A DNA stretch of 17,194 nt from CAYUYV01 sp964449455. Lineage in GTDB: Bacteria > Pseudomonadota > Alphaproteobacteria > JAJFIK01. Of the stretch, positions 1 through 7,405 are shown piece after piece. Both the position numbers and the translations under genes were made by a program. The DNA lies in assembly GCA_964449455.1 (NCBI GenBank), contig CAYUYV010000109.1, forward strand, positions 1 through 17,194. The letters run 5' to 3'. The notes beneath the pieces were generated by a model that saw only the letters and a program-made list of their open reading frames with translations, was not told where the DNA came from and ran no database searches. Each line of letters starts with the position of its first letter. Positions within the stretch are counted from its first letter, which is position 1.

Positions 1-1
1 T

Positions 2-65
2 GGGTCAGGCATTCGCGACGGAGCCTGCCGATCATTCGGGCGAATTCCTGACCCGTCACACTAGG
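2..65. repeat. Palindromic repeat element, left copy
   Basis: Bases 2-16 and 40-54 form an inverted repeat (14 of 15 positions pair), with a smaller stem inside (around 24-40), so the unit can fold as a branched hairpin in DNA or RNA. Bases 12-65 recur in reverse complement at 17141-17194 with 50 of 54 identical. The left copy is complete on its inner side and ends 3 bases before the first gene. It resembles a REP-like dispersed intergenic palindrome. I do not recognise a named family, and no further copy was seen inside the window. Confidence 0.8.
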
Positions 66-67
66 GG

Positions 68-1228
68 ATGCCGATGAATTTGAAAACCATCACCAATGCC
101 ATGGAGTTCCGCTCCCACGCCCGTAGGACCCTGCCCTGGGCCTGCTGGCACTATCTGGAAGGCTCGGCCGATGATGGCTGGACCAAGGACCGGAACACAT
201 CAGCCTTCGACCGCTTCGCCCTGATCCCCGAAACCATGCGCGATGTGGCTGATGTCAGCCTGCGGACCACCGTGTTCGGAACGGAGCTGTCCATGCCGCT
301 GTTCCTGTCACCGACGGGCATGACGCGCCTCTTCCACCATGGTCGGGAGTTTGCCGTCGCCCGGGCCGCCGCGAAAGCCGGCACCCTGTATTCCCTTTCG
401 ACCGTCGGCACGGCCTCCATTGAGGACATTGCTGCGACGACGGACGGACAAAAGCTGTTCCAGATCTACGCCTTCCGCGACCGTGGACTGACCAAGGACT
501 TCATCGAGCGCTGCCGCGCGGCCAACTACGACGCCATGTGCCTGACGGTGGACACGGTCGTGGGCGGCAACCGGGAAATGGATATCAAGACGGGCATGAG
601 CGTGCCGCCGAAGCTGACCTGGGCCAGCCTTGCCGATTTCGTGCGCCGGCCGCACTGGGTCTATAACTACCTCAAGGACGGGGACATGCGTCTGGCCAAT
701 GTCACCCGGCGCAATACGGGCATGGCCACCGACTCCGCCGGTGCCGTCGCCGGCTTTATCAACCAGCAGCTCAGCCGTTCATTGACCTGGGACGACGCGG
801 CCTGGATCGCCGAGACCTGGGGCGGCCCCTTCGCGCTCAAGGGCGTCATGTCCGCAAATGACGCGAAGATGGCCAAAGAGGTCGGCGTCAGTGCTCTGAT
901 GATCTCCAATCACGGCGGCCGTCAGCTCGACGGCGTGCCTGCGCCCATCGATCAGGTGGCGCAGATCCGGGACGCCGTCGGCGATGACATGGATCTCATT
1001 GTGGATGGCGGCGTGCGCCGGGGCACCCATGTGCTCAAAGCCATCGCCCGGGGGGCTACCGCCTGTTCCATGGGCCGGCCCTATCTCTACGCCCTGGCCG
1101 CCGCCGGCCAGCCGGGGGTCGAGCGCCTGCTGAGCTTGATGAAAGCGGAACTGGAGCGGGATCTTACTTTGCTGGGTTGCTCTGACATCTCAGACATTAC
1201 TGAGCGCCACATCCGGGACATCGCGTGA
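68..1228 (+). CDS. FMN-dependent alpha-hydroxy-acid oxidase/dehydrogenase (L-lactate dehydrogenase LldD-like)
   Basis: It oxidises an L-2-hydroxy acid (lactate, glycolate or a similar acid) to the 2-oxo acid, using FMN bound in a TIM barrel. The 386 residues match the usual family length. Visible signatures are the N-terminal YLEGSADD segment (about 29-36; Tyr29 near the substrate), TVDTVVGGNRE (about 160-170), LKGV with FMN-contacting Lys258, the hallmark SNHGGRQLDG (280-289) with catalytic His282 and Arg285, and the FMN-phosphate region VDGGVRRGTHVLKAIARGA into SMGRPYLY. The substrate cannot be read from sequence, and the usual YxDGGADDE motif is altered. ATG 68 or ATG 74 could start it; both have only a GGG upstream. 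The gene begins 3 bases after the left palindromic repeat, so its promoter must lie in or beyond that repeat. It is convergent with the sulfotransferase. Confidence 0.93.
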   Translation: MPMNLKTITNAMEFRSHARRTLPWACWHYLEGSADDGWTKDRNTSAFDRFALIPETMRDVADVSLRTTVFGTELSMPLFLSPTGMTRLFHHGREFAVARAAAKAGTLYSLSTVGTASIEDIAATTDGQKLFQIYAFRDRGLTKDFIERCRAANYDAMCLTVDTVVGGNREMDIKTGMSVPPKLTWASLADFVRRPHWVYNYLKDGDMRLANVTRRNTGMATDSAGAVAGFINQQLSRSLTWDDAAWIAETWGGPFALKGVMSANDAKMAKEVGVSALMISNHGGRQLDGVPAPIDQVAQIRDAVGDDMDLIVDGGVRRGTHVLKAIARGATACSMGRPYLYALAAAGQPGVERLLSLMKAELERDLTLLGCSDISDITERHIRDIA

Positions 1229-1308
1229 GATGCCTGATGTCTTGTGCCCATCCGTGTCCCATCACATCGCTCGCCATGATGATGCATCTGGAGCAGTGCC
1301 TGCCGGTA

Positions 1309-2103
1309 TCAGTCCACCTGCTGGGCTTCGGCGAATAGGCGGATATCGTCTTTGTAGTAATCGGCGATGAAGTCCCGAATGGTCGCGGAGCGGAAGGCGG
1401 CCGGTGCCTCATCTCCCATGGGCTTCATCAGCATGCCGCGGGCCATGACACGAAGCCGATGGTGCATCTCATTCGGCAGAACCGCAAAGGCTAACCGGCT
1501 CGCGGCAACGGCAGGCCCGCGCAGGAAACCGTGGCGGAAAACCGTCGTGCGGTTCTTACCGCCGCCGAAATCCACAGTCTCGCCCAGATGGGTGCTGATC
1601 TTCTTCGACAGCCGGTCAAGCCCGTCAATGGGAAACAGGTCCTGCACGATCCGGCGGCCGTCGAGATCGATATAGTCCGCCTGCCGCGCAAAATGGATGA
1701 ATCCGGCTTCAATCACCTCCGGTTCGCCGCGCAGATAGCCCAGGACCGCATCAATTTCCCGGTGCAGATCAGCCCCATCAATCTGGGCGATTTCCACACC
1801 GCGATACATTTTCAGCCGCTGGGCCATGGCCGAGGGGAACCGATCAAAGGGGTCGCGGCAAATGGAAAAGGACCAGTAGTCTTCGACCCGGGCAAAATCG
1901 GCCGGATACCAAGTCTTGAGCAATTGAAGGGGCAGATGGCGGAAATCGACGAGCCCCGCCTCGGTCTCTCGCGCCTTGCTGACATTAAACGTTCCGTCCG
2001 TGTCGTCAAAAGCGATGAGGGCATCGCGCACCGTGGTCCCTGCGCATTTGGGAATGTGGACGAACACAAACTGCCGGGCATTGCTCAAAATCATGGGGAT
2101 CAA
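1309..2103 (-). CDS. Sulfotransferase family 2-like protein
   Basis: This is a probable PAPS-dependent sulfotransferase of about 264 residues, cytoplasmic or membrane-associated. The PAPS 5'-phosphosulfate loop is HIPKCAGTT (about 16-24), preceded by a beta strand (QFVFV). The 3'-phosphate-binding motif follows in CRDPFDRFPSAM (about 82-93) with the typical Arg and Ser. These two motifs are the family core; the acceptor (polysaccharide, lipid or small molecule) cannot be predicted. Start choice: TTG at 2103 has AGGAAGG 3-6 bases upstream and fits best; the in-frame ATG at 2094 would lie 12 bases from it. The gene is divergent from the VOC gene and convergent with the hydroxy-acid oxidase (80 bases between stops). 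No polysaccharide or glycosyltransferase genes are nearby to hint at the acceptor. Confidence 0.82.
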   Translation of the reverse strand: MIPMILSNARQFVFVHIPKCAGTTVRDALIAFDDTDGTFNVSKARETEAGLVDFRHLPLQLLKTWYPADFARVEDYWSFSICRDPFDRFPSAMAQRLKMYRGVEIAQIDGADLHREIDAVLGYLRGEPEVIEAGFIHFARQADYIDLDGRRIVQDLFPIDGLDRLSKKISTHLGETVDFGGGKNRTTVFRHGFLRGPAVAASRLAFAVLPNEMHHRLRVMARGMLMKPMGDEAPAAFRSATIRDFIADYYKDDIRLFAEAQQVD

Positions 2104-2326
2104 TCACCTTCCTGCAAGTCTGGTCCCGCCGCGCGAACGATGCCATGAAGCATCGTGCCGGTCTTATTTCATCAAGCGGCCCGGATTTGCCATGAAATTG
2201 GGGCAAGACCATTGCCTGAGCCGTGAGTGAGCGCTGCGAAGCGCCGCCATAATGGTGCCCGAATGGGCCCCCTAGCCCTCTGACGGGGCAGGACTATCAC
2301 GCTTTGCCACCGAACGGGAGGACCCC

Positions 2327-2770
2327 ATGACACAGACAAACGAACTGGTTGCGGCCCGGTCAGCCGTCATACCCACTTTACGCTACAAGGACAGTGTGCA
2401 AGCCGTGGAATGGTTGTGCTCCGCCTTCGGGTTTGAGAGGCATCGGGTCGTTGAAGAGGACGGCAAGGTGATCCATGCTCAACTCACCCATGATGGCGGC
2501 ATGATCATGCTCGGCCATGTGCGAGACGACAACTTCAGCCATTCCCTCGGCCAGCCCTCCGCCGAACGGCCGGGCACCCAATGTCCCTATGTTGTGGTGC
2601 AGGATATCGACAGCCATTACGAGCGGGCCAAAGCGGCCGGCGCGGACATCGTCATGCCCCTGGAAGCCCAGCATTATGGCGGCAAGAACTATGCGGCGAG
2701 AGATCCCGAAGGTCATTTGTGGTCCTTCGGCGACTACGATCCCTGGGCACCTGACCCGCAAGGCACCTGA
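2327..2770 (+). CDS. VOC/glyoxalase-fold family protein
   Basis: A 147-residue cytoplasmic protein with two beta-alpha-beta-beta-beta units of the vicinal oxygen chelate fold. The first half runs from VIPTLRYKDSVQAVEWLCSAFGFE (about 14-38), the standard 'paired strand plus helix' opening of glyoxalase/bleomycin-resistance-like proteins. The second half contains VVVQDIDSHYERAKAAGADIV and the closing signature ARDPEGHLWSFGDY. Such proteins may act as metal-dependent lyases, isomerases or drug-binding proteins, and the substrate is not predictable. GGGAGG lies 5 bases before the ATG, giving a secure start. It stands alone, divergent from the sulfotransferase. Confidence 0.88.
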   Translation: MTQTNELVAARSAVIPTLRYKDSVQAVEWLCSAFGFERHRVVEEDGKVIHAQLTHDGGMIMLGHVRDDNFSHSLGQPSAERPGTQCPYVVVQDIDSHYERAKAAGADIVMPLEAQHYGGKNYAARDPEGHLWSFGDYDPWAPDPQGT

Positions 2771-2844
2771 CCATGCGGAACGAGGACTGGGTGGTGCTGT
2801 CCTTGGCCAGGATCGCGGGGCAGGCCCGCCCCCATGGTCTCGTC

Positions 2845-2901
2845 CCAGTCGTTCCACGGAGGGCCAGTCTTTCCACGGAGGACCAGTCTTTCCACGGAGG
2901 A
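2845..2901. repeat. 19-bp tandem repeat, three copies
   Basis: Three head-to-tail copies of CCAGTCTTTCCACGGAGGA at 2845-2863, 2864-2882 and 2883-2901. The first differs by G for T at the seventh base, and copies 1-2 differ at or near the last base. The copies are non-coding as far as can be seen. Copy number is likely to vary by slippage. Confidence 0.92.
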
Positions 2902-2995
2902 TAAGTGAGGGGCGCGGGCCATCGTCCTTTCAAGAGCCCCGCAGCCCGGTGGACAGCGACATCATAAACAGGTCTGCGAGGCTTACAGGTTCCAT

Positions 2996-3043
2996 GGTCG
3001 GCTTGGGCAGGGGTCGGCTTGGGCAGGGGTCGGCTTGGGCAGG
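2996..3043. repeat. 16-bp tandem repeat, three perfect copies
   Basis: GGTCGGCTTGGGCAGG occurs three times without mismatch at 2996-3011, 3012-3027 and 3028-3043. It is unrelated in sequence to the 19-bp repeat 95 bases upstream. It lies about 45 bases beyond the aminopeptidase stop, so it would be in that gene's 3' untranslated RNA. Confidence 0.95.
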
Positions 3044-3088
3044 ACGGCGGGCCTTGTGACAAGGCGCAAGACCCACCTTCCGTGTCCA

Positions 3089-5851
3089 TCATTCAACGAG
3101 CGGTTCAGCCAGAAGACGCTCGCGCCTGGCCGCGCACAGGGACAAGGCTTCAACGGTCTGGGTCAATTGACGTTTGTATCCCGGCACTTCCTGGGCATTC
3201 GCATCAAAAAAGGCGGTGACCTCTGTTTCCTTGTCCGGATCACAAAAGCGCTCCGCAAAGGTTGGCACAAGGCGTCGCCACTGGGCCGGTATGACAGCCG
3301 TGAAAGCCGGAAAGTTCTGTTTCAGCCATGCCCAGGTCTCCTCCCGCGTGACCGCATTGTCCATGAGAGCCTTCACGATGGCGTAGGCCTCCCGGGGACC
3401 AGGCTTGCCGGACAGCGCGTAGTCTCGAACACGGACCGCCAGAGCCGCATCGCCCACATTGCCCAGCGCGGTGGCTGATGCCGCGTCGAAGAGCGGATCA
3501 TCGATCCTGTCTCGTGCCTCCATGAGCGCATCGACAAAGGCAGAGCCTCCATCCTGCACTCCGACACTAAAAGCAGCCAGAAATTGATCAGCGTTCAGTG
3601 CCGAGGAATCCGGATCACCATCAATCCCTATGAATCGGCTTGCGGCTAGCGCAAGACTGGCCCTCAAATCCGGGTCCAGGGCCGTCAAAGCCAGGAAGGT
3701 TTCGAGGGTTGTGGCAAGGAGCCGGCTCTCCGGATCAGTTCCAACTTTGGCAGCCGCGAAGCGTTGGGCAAACAGATCCCGTGAGAAAGCCCGGATGCGC
3801 TCTGCCTGGGGATCATCCCCCAAAGTCCATGCGGCGCGGTCGAGGGCCCCCACCGGCGCAACGGCCACCCGCCGGGTCGGCGCTTGTGCCGCTGCTGCGA
3901 TAATGCCGCGAGCGGCCGCGGGCGACACGGTTCCTGCGTCATAGCCGGCAATGGCGCTGTCCACCGTCACAAGCTGCTCCTGTGCGGTGAGCGCCTCGAA
4001 TGCCTCCGTGAGGCCCGCCCACCCCGCATTGCTCAGGGACCAGCGGTAATAGCCCGTGGCCCCGGCATTGGGCAGGATCCAAGCCGGGCAGGCTGCCGTT
4101 TCCAGGGGCAGGCTGACACTTTCATCCTCCATGATGGTGCAGGCCTTGGCCGTGCCTTCCGCGTCCGGAAAACCAACGCAAAGCGGGATCGTCCAGCGTG
4201 TCCCAGCCGGCACGGCCGACCCCAACGGTCTGAAGCGAGACTGGCGCAAGGTGACCACCGGCGCCTCGCCCGTGCAGTCCAGCGCCGCATCGACCAGGGG
4301 CACGCCCTTCTGGTCGACAAAGCTGCGAAAGGCGGCTGTCAGGGCCGGCTCATTGGTCACGGTACCGATGGTCTCAAAGAACTGGTCGGAATCCGCGGCA
4401 CGATCTTCATGGGTCTTAATGTAACGGCCGAGCGCCCGGCGGAACTTCTCAACACCGAAAGCGGTTTCCACCATGCGGATGAGCGCCATGCCCTTGGAGT
4501 ACGGAATGGCGGTATAGGCATTGCGAATGGTCTCGTTCCGGCCCACAGGCTCACGCACAGCCCTGACGCTGGCCAGCACGTCTTTCTCCATGGCACCGAG
4601 GGCCCGTGCCGTGGCGTCAAGGCCGTGACCGCCCTCCGGTTCCCATTGCTCAAGCACGAGCGGCGTGCCCCAGGTCGCAAACCCCTCCTTCAGCCACAGG
4701 TCATCCCACCAGGGCGGGGTCACCAGATTGCCGAACCACATATGGGCAAGTTCATGGGCATGGACACTGAGCAGGGCGCGGCGCACGCCCGGGGCCGGAT
4801 CATCACCCACCAGAATCCTCTGCTCACGATAGGTGATGGCGCCGGCAAGCTCCGTCGCGCCGCTCGGCCATTGGGGTGCGGCCACGATGTCGAGCTTTTT
4901 GTAAGGATACGGAAGGCCGAGAGCCTCTTCGAAGATTTCAACAAAATCCTTGGTGATGTCGAGGACAAGTTTCAGATCCTGACCGCGCCCTTTGCGGGCA
5001 AAGCCGCGCAGGGGAATCTCCCGGTCCCGGATCTGCGTTGCCGGCAGGGCGGGATACTCGACCTTGTCGAAGGGACCGACAGAAAGGGACAACAGGAAGG
5101 TCGAGAGGGGCCGGGTCGGTGCGAAATAGACCCAGACAAGGCCGTCCTCAACGGGCCCTCGGCTGCGTTCGGGCGTGTTGGCAATGGCCTCATAGCCTTC
5201 GGGGATCCGCAGGCTGACGGTGAAGGGCGCCTTGAGGCCCGGCTCATCGAAACCAGGCAGGAATTTGCGCGCTTGGATCGATTCCGACTTGGCCAGCGCA
5301 TAGGCTTCGCCCTGCTCCTCGACCCGGAACAGGCCCGCAAGGTTTTGGTCGAAAGGCGCATCATAGACGAGTGTGACCTTGATCTCGCCAGCAGGCACCG
5401 TCTTACCGAAACCAACCCAAGATACACCTGTCGGCAGAACCTGTTCATAACGCCCCGTCAGCGGTGCGTCCTCACCGGTTTCCACCAGAACCTGGGTCAC
5501 GTTGAGCCCGTTGCCGTGCAGCCAGACGCCCTCGCCCGCCTTGTCCATGGCGAGCGTAATGGTCACCGTGCCGGAAAACCGAAGCTCCCGCGGATCAATG
5601 GTCATGGCGACGTCATAGGCGAGCGGTCTGACACCCTTGGGTAAGCGGCCAAAGGGGGCCCGTTCTTCAAGCGAGGGTGGATCGTCAGAGGCCTGCATGT
5701 CAGCGACGGGCGGCGCAACCCCTGGCTCGCCATCCTCGCCCGGGGTGTTCTTGCGCTGATCACAGGCGACGAGGGTGAGGACAAGCGCGCCCGCCCACAA
5801 GGAACGGAGCATCCAGGAGGCGGCAGGGCATTGGTTGAACCGGTCGGACAT
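3089..5851 (-). CDS. M1-family zinc metallopeptidase (aminopeptidase), predicted lipoprotein
   Basis: An exported peptidase that should remove N-terminal residues from peptides. From ATG 5851 it has 920 residues, normal for bacterial M1 enzymes. Residues 1-30 are a signal peptide ending in the lipobox LVAC (Cys30), so it is probably lipid-anchored. The N-terminal beta domain follows, then the exopeptidase loop GATEL (331-335) where the family normally has GAMEN, followed by the usual ITYRE. Zinc ligands are in HELAH (366-370) with the third ligand in LKEGFATW (Glu389). IPYSKGMALIRM carries the catalytic Tyr. A helical C-terminal domain like ERAP follows. Start: ATG 5851 has GGAG five bases upstream; a GTG at 5857 overlaps the upstream stop (GTGA) but leaves no room for that site. 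It is the second gene of a pair with the membrane protein 6333-5854. Confidence 0.93.
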   Translation of the reverse strand: MSDRFNQCPAASWMLRSLWAGALVLTLVACDQRKNTPGEDGEPGVAPPVADMQASDDPPSLEERAPFGRLPKGVRPLAYDVAMTIDPRELRFSGTVTITLAMDKAGEGVWLHGNGLNVTQVLVETGEDAPLTGRYEQVLPTGVSWVGFGKTVPAGEIKVTLVYDAPFDQNLAGLFRVEEQGEAYALAKSESIQARKFLPGFDEPGLKAPFTVSLRIPEGYEAIANTPERSRGPVEDGLVWVYFAPTRPLSTFLLSLSVGPFDKVEYPALPATQIRDREIPLRGFARKGRGQDLKLVLDITKDFVEIFEEALGLPYPYKKLDIVAAPQWPSGATELAGAITYREQRILVGDDPAPGVRRALLSVHAHELAHMWFGNLVTPPWWDDLWLKEGFATWGTPLVLEQWEPEGGHGLDATARALGAMEKDVLASVRAVREPVGRNETIRNAYTAIPYSKGMALIRMVETAFGVEKFRRALGRYIKTHEDRAADSDQFFETIGTVTNEPALTAAFRSFVDQKGVPLVDAALDCTGEAPVVTLRQSRFRPLGSAVPAGTRWTIPLCVGFPDAEGTAKACTIMEDESVSLPLETAACPAWILPNAGATGYYRWSLSNAGWAGLTEAFEALTAQEQLVTVDSAIAGYDAGTVSPAAARGIIAAAAQAPTRRVAVAPVGALDRAAWTLGDDPQAERIRAFSRDLFAQRFAAAKVGTDPESRLLATTLETFLALTALDPDLRASLALAASRFIGIDGDPDSSALNADQFLAAFSVGVQDGGSAFVDALMEARDRIDDPLFDAASATALGNVGDAALAVRVRDYALSGKPGPREAYAIVKALMDNAVTREETWAWLKQNFPAFTAVIPAQWRRLVPTFAERFCDPDKETEVTAFFDANAQEVPGYKRQLTQTVEALSLCAARRERLLAEPLVE

Positions 5852-5853
5852 GG

Positions 5854-6333
5854 TCACTCCGTAGACTGAGACGATGAAGAGCGGCGGCGCAGGAAAGACC
5901 CGATACCGCTGAAGGCCGCCCAGGCGATCAGTAGGACAAGGATGGCAAGTTGGCCATAGGCCAAAGGCTGGAACGCATCGGGCACCAGGGCGTCAAGGGA
6001 TGGACTGCCTGGGCCGATATGGAGCAGACGGTCGAAATGATACCCGGCTTTGAGGACCGCAGCCAGAAACACGACAACGCCGAACAAGTTCACCAGAGGA
6101 AAAAGCGGCCGGGCCCAGGGGGCCAACGCATAGGCGAGCATCAGCACAGGCAGATTGGCCTGCAAGGCAAAGAACAGCGCCGTCATCATTTGATTGAGCT
6201 CGGCTTTTACCGGCGCATCCGCACCGGGCCAAAGATCTCCGAGGAGACCGACCGCCGAGAGCATCACGGCCCCAAGGGCAATGGTCGAGGCTACAATGGG
6301 GCGTAAAGAGTGTTCCGGGTCGATCTGAGTCAC
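5854..6333 (-). CDS. Four-helix integral membrane protein of unknown function
   Basis: 159 residues from a GTG start preceded by GGGGAGG eight bases upstream. Four hydrophobic segments are visible at about 12-32, 50-70, 76-97 and 126-146. The C-terminal tail is Arg- and Ser-rich (FLRRRSSSSQ), probably cytoplasmic. I recognise no family. Its stop lies two bases before the ATG of the M1 lipoprotein peptidase, so the two are almost certainly co-translated. It could be a partner or membrane anchor of the peptidase, or simply share expression. It is divergent from the isomerase gene at 6493. Confidence 0.78.
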   Translation of the reverse strand: MTQIDPEHSLRPIVASTIALGAVMLSAVGLLGDLWPGADAPVKAELNQMMTALFFALQANLPVLMLAYALAPWARPLFPLVNLFGVVVFLAAVLKAGYHFDRLLHIGPGSPSLDALVPDAFQPLAYGQLAILVLLIAWAAFSGIGSFLRRRSSSSQSTE

Positions 6334-6492
6334 GGGCGTGGCCTCCCCGTCTGTGGCCTGGTTGCACGGGTCCGATTGGCGGGGCCAGCATAAGCGTGGC
6401 CTTGCCTACCGGACACTCTAAAGTCGCCGCAGCAGCCGCATCCGGCGTTGGACAACGAACGGGTCGGCGTTGGATACCGGGAAGGAGAGACC

Positions 6493-7089
6493 ATGGCACC
6501 CCTTGAGTTCTGGTTTGAATTCGCGAGCACCTATTCCTACCTCGCCGCCAGCCGGGTCAGTGAGGTGGCAGCCGAGGCCGGCGTCCCCGTGATGTGGAAG
6601 CCATTTCTTCTGGGGCCCATCTTCGGCAGCCAGGGCCTCACGGACTCTCCGTTCAATCTCTATCCGGTCAAGGGTCGCTATATGTGGCGGGATATGGAGC
6701 GCCATTGTGCCCGCTACGACCTTCCCTATCGCAGGCCCGCGGTGTTTCCCCGCAACGGTCTCCTCGCGGCCCGCGTGGCACTTTTCGGGGTGGACGAAGG
6801 CTGGTGCCCGGATTTCACGCCGGCCGTCTACCGCGCCAATTTCGGCGAAGACCAGGACATCTCAGACCCGGCTGTGATCGGCGGGATCCTGTCTGGTTTG
6901 GGCCTTGATGCCGCGCGTATTCTGGAGGCTGCCCAGAGCCAATTCAACAAGGATCGCCTGCGCGCCCAAAGCAATGAAGCCCTCTCCCGCGATATCTTCG
7001 GCGCCCCGATCTTCTTTGTGGGAACGGAGATGTTCTGGGGCAATGACCGGCTGGAGGAGGCGATTGAATGGGCTCTGACGGCGGAATGA
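6493..7089 (+). CDS. 2-hydroxychromene-2-carboxylate isomerase-like protein (DsbA/GST-kappa fold)
   Basis: 198 residues. The opening FWFEFASTYSYLAASRV matches the thioredoxin-fold start of HCCA isomerases and GST kappa (consensus DFxSPYSYLA), with the Ser that binds or activates glutathione. KPFLLGPIFGSQG and RGRYMWRDMERHCA-type segments follow, and the C-terminal signature is DIFGAPIFFVGTEMFWGNDRLEEAIEWAL. The known family member isomerises 2-hydroxychromene-2-carboxylate in naphthalene breakdown with glutathione, but no other naphthalene genes are here, so a general detoxification or unknown isomerase role is as likely. ATG 6493 is chosen because AAGGAGAG lies just upstream; a longer open frame from 6448 adds a non-conserved N-terminus. 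It is a single gene, divergent from the membrane protein/peptidase pair. Confidence 0.9.
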   Translation: MAPLEFWFEFASTYSYLAASRVSEVAAEAGVPVMWKPFLLGPIFGSQGLTDSPFNLYPVKGRYMWRDMERHCARYDLPYRRPAVFPRNGLLAARVALFGVDEGWCPDFTPAVYRANFGEDQDISDPAVIGGILSGLGLDAARILEAAQSQFNKDRLRAQSNEALSRDIFGAPIFFVGTEMFWGNDRLEEAIEWALTAE

Positions 7090-7152
7090 AGGGATGCAAC
7101 TATGGACCCGCGCCCGCCCGTCCTCCCGGCGTGACGGCCCGCCTCGCAATAG

Positions 7153-7338
7153 AGCCCTTCACGACCAAATGGTCACCCCACACCCACGCGGGACTGGCCC
7201 CTGGAGCCTGCGATCTGGTCGCTTCATTCGGGGTCCGCAGGTATCGCGATCAACTCCGCTCAGGGCAATACGGAATATCTCCTCTTCACCAATGTGGACA
7301 CGCTCGAGGGAGCCGACGAATTCGGCTTCACGGGGTAA
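7153..7338 (+). pseudogene. Possible C-terminal remnant of a lost gene
   Basis: One frame is open from a TAG at 7150 to TAA at 7336-7338, without any ATG and without a ribosome binding site. Its last 35 or so codons read like real protein: about SAGIAINSAQGNTEYLLF, then TNVDTLEGADEFGFTG. Such acidic, Asp/Gly-rich ends with alternating hydrophobics are common in secreted bacterial repeat proteins, but I cannot assign a family. The upstream half (Pro/Arg-rich) looks non-coding. The stop lies 30 bases before a strong terminator in the same direction, as expected for a surviving 3' end after deletion or decay. A chance open frame remains possible. Confidence 0.4.
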
Positions 7339-7368
7339 GGATCACGGTTGCCCAAGACGTTTACGCGA

Positions 7369-7397
7369 ATGCCCGGCCACCAAGGCCGGGCATTTTT
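7369..7397 (+). terminator. Rho-independent terminator
   Basis: TGCCCGGCC (7370-7378), a five-base loop ACCAA, then GGCCGGGCA (7384-7392): a perfect nine-pair GC-rich stem followed by TTTTT (7393-7397). The T-tract serves plus-strand transcripts (the isomerase or the lost gene). On the minus strand no T-tract follows, though the tautomerase operon ends just before it at 7406. Confidence 0.9.
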
Positions 7398-7405
7398 CAT
7401 TTGAA

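Larger units (their letters stand above)
2771..3088. other. Intergenic stretch between convergent genes, with two tandem-repeat blocks
   Basis: 318 bases separate the stop of the VOC gene from the stop of the aminopeptidase. Open frames here show no family resemblance and differ in style from the neighbours. It holds two unrelated triple tandem repeats (listed separately) and a short hairpin, GCCTT-gtgac-AAGGC at 3051-3065, which lies 24 bases beyond the aminopeptidase stop but has no T-tract. I see no convincing gene. Confidence 0.6.
7090..7405. other. Intergenic stretch with a coding remnant and a terminator
   Basis: 316 bases between the isomerase and the convergent tautomerase. It holds the remnant at 7153-7338 and the terminator at 7369-7397, listed separately. 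The first 60 bases show nothing recognisable. Confidence 0.6.

Noticed and set aside
1531..2148. A 205-codon plus-strand open frame
   Set aside because: Antisense to the sulfotransferase, whose PAPS-binding motifs are clear.
2845..3043. CRISPR array
   Set aside because: The repeats are head to tail with no spacers, and no cas genes are present.
3884..5644. A 586-codon open frame on the plus strand
   Set aside because: Antisense to the M1 peptidase, low-complexity His/Arg/Gly-rich composition, no ribosome site; a shadow.
7370..7392. Hairpin as terminator of the minus-strand tautomerase operon
   Set aside because: Only the plus direction has a following T-tract; a bidirectional role is not supported.
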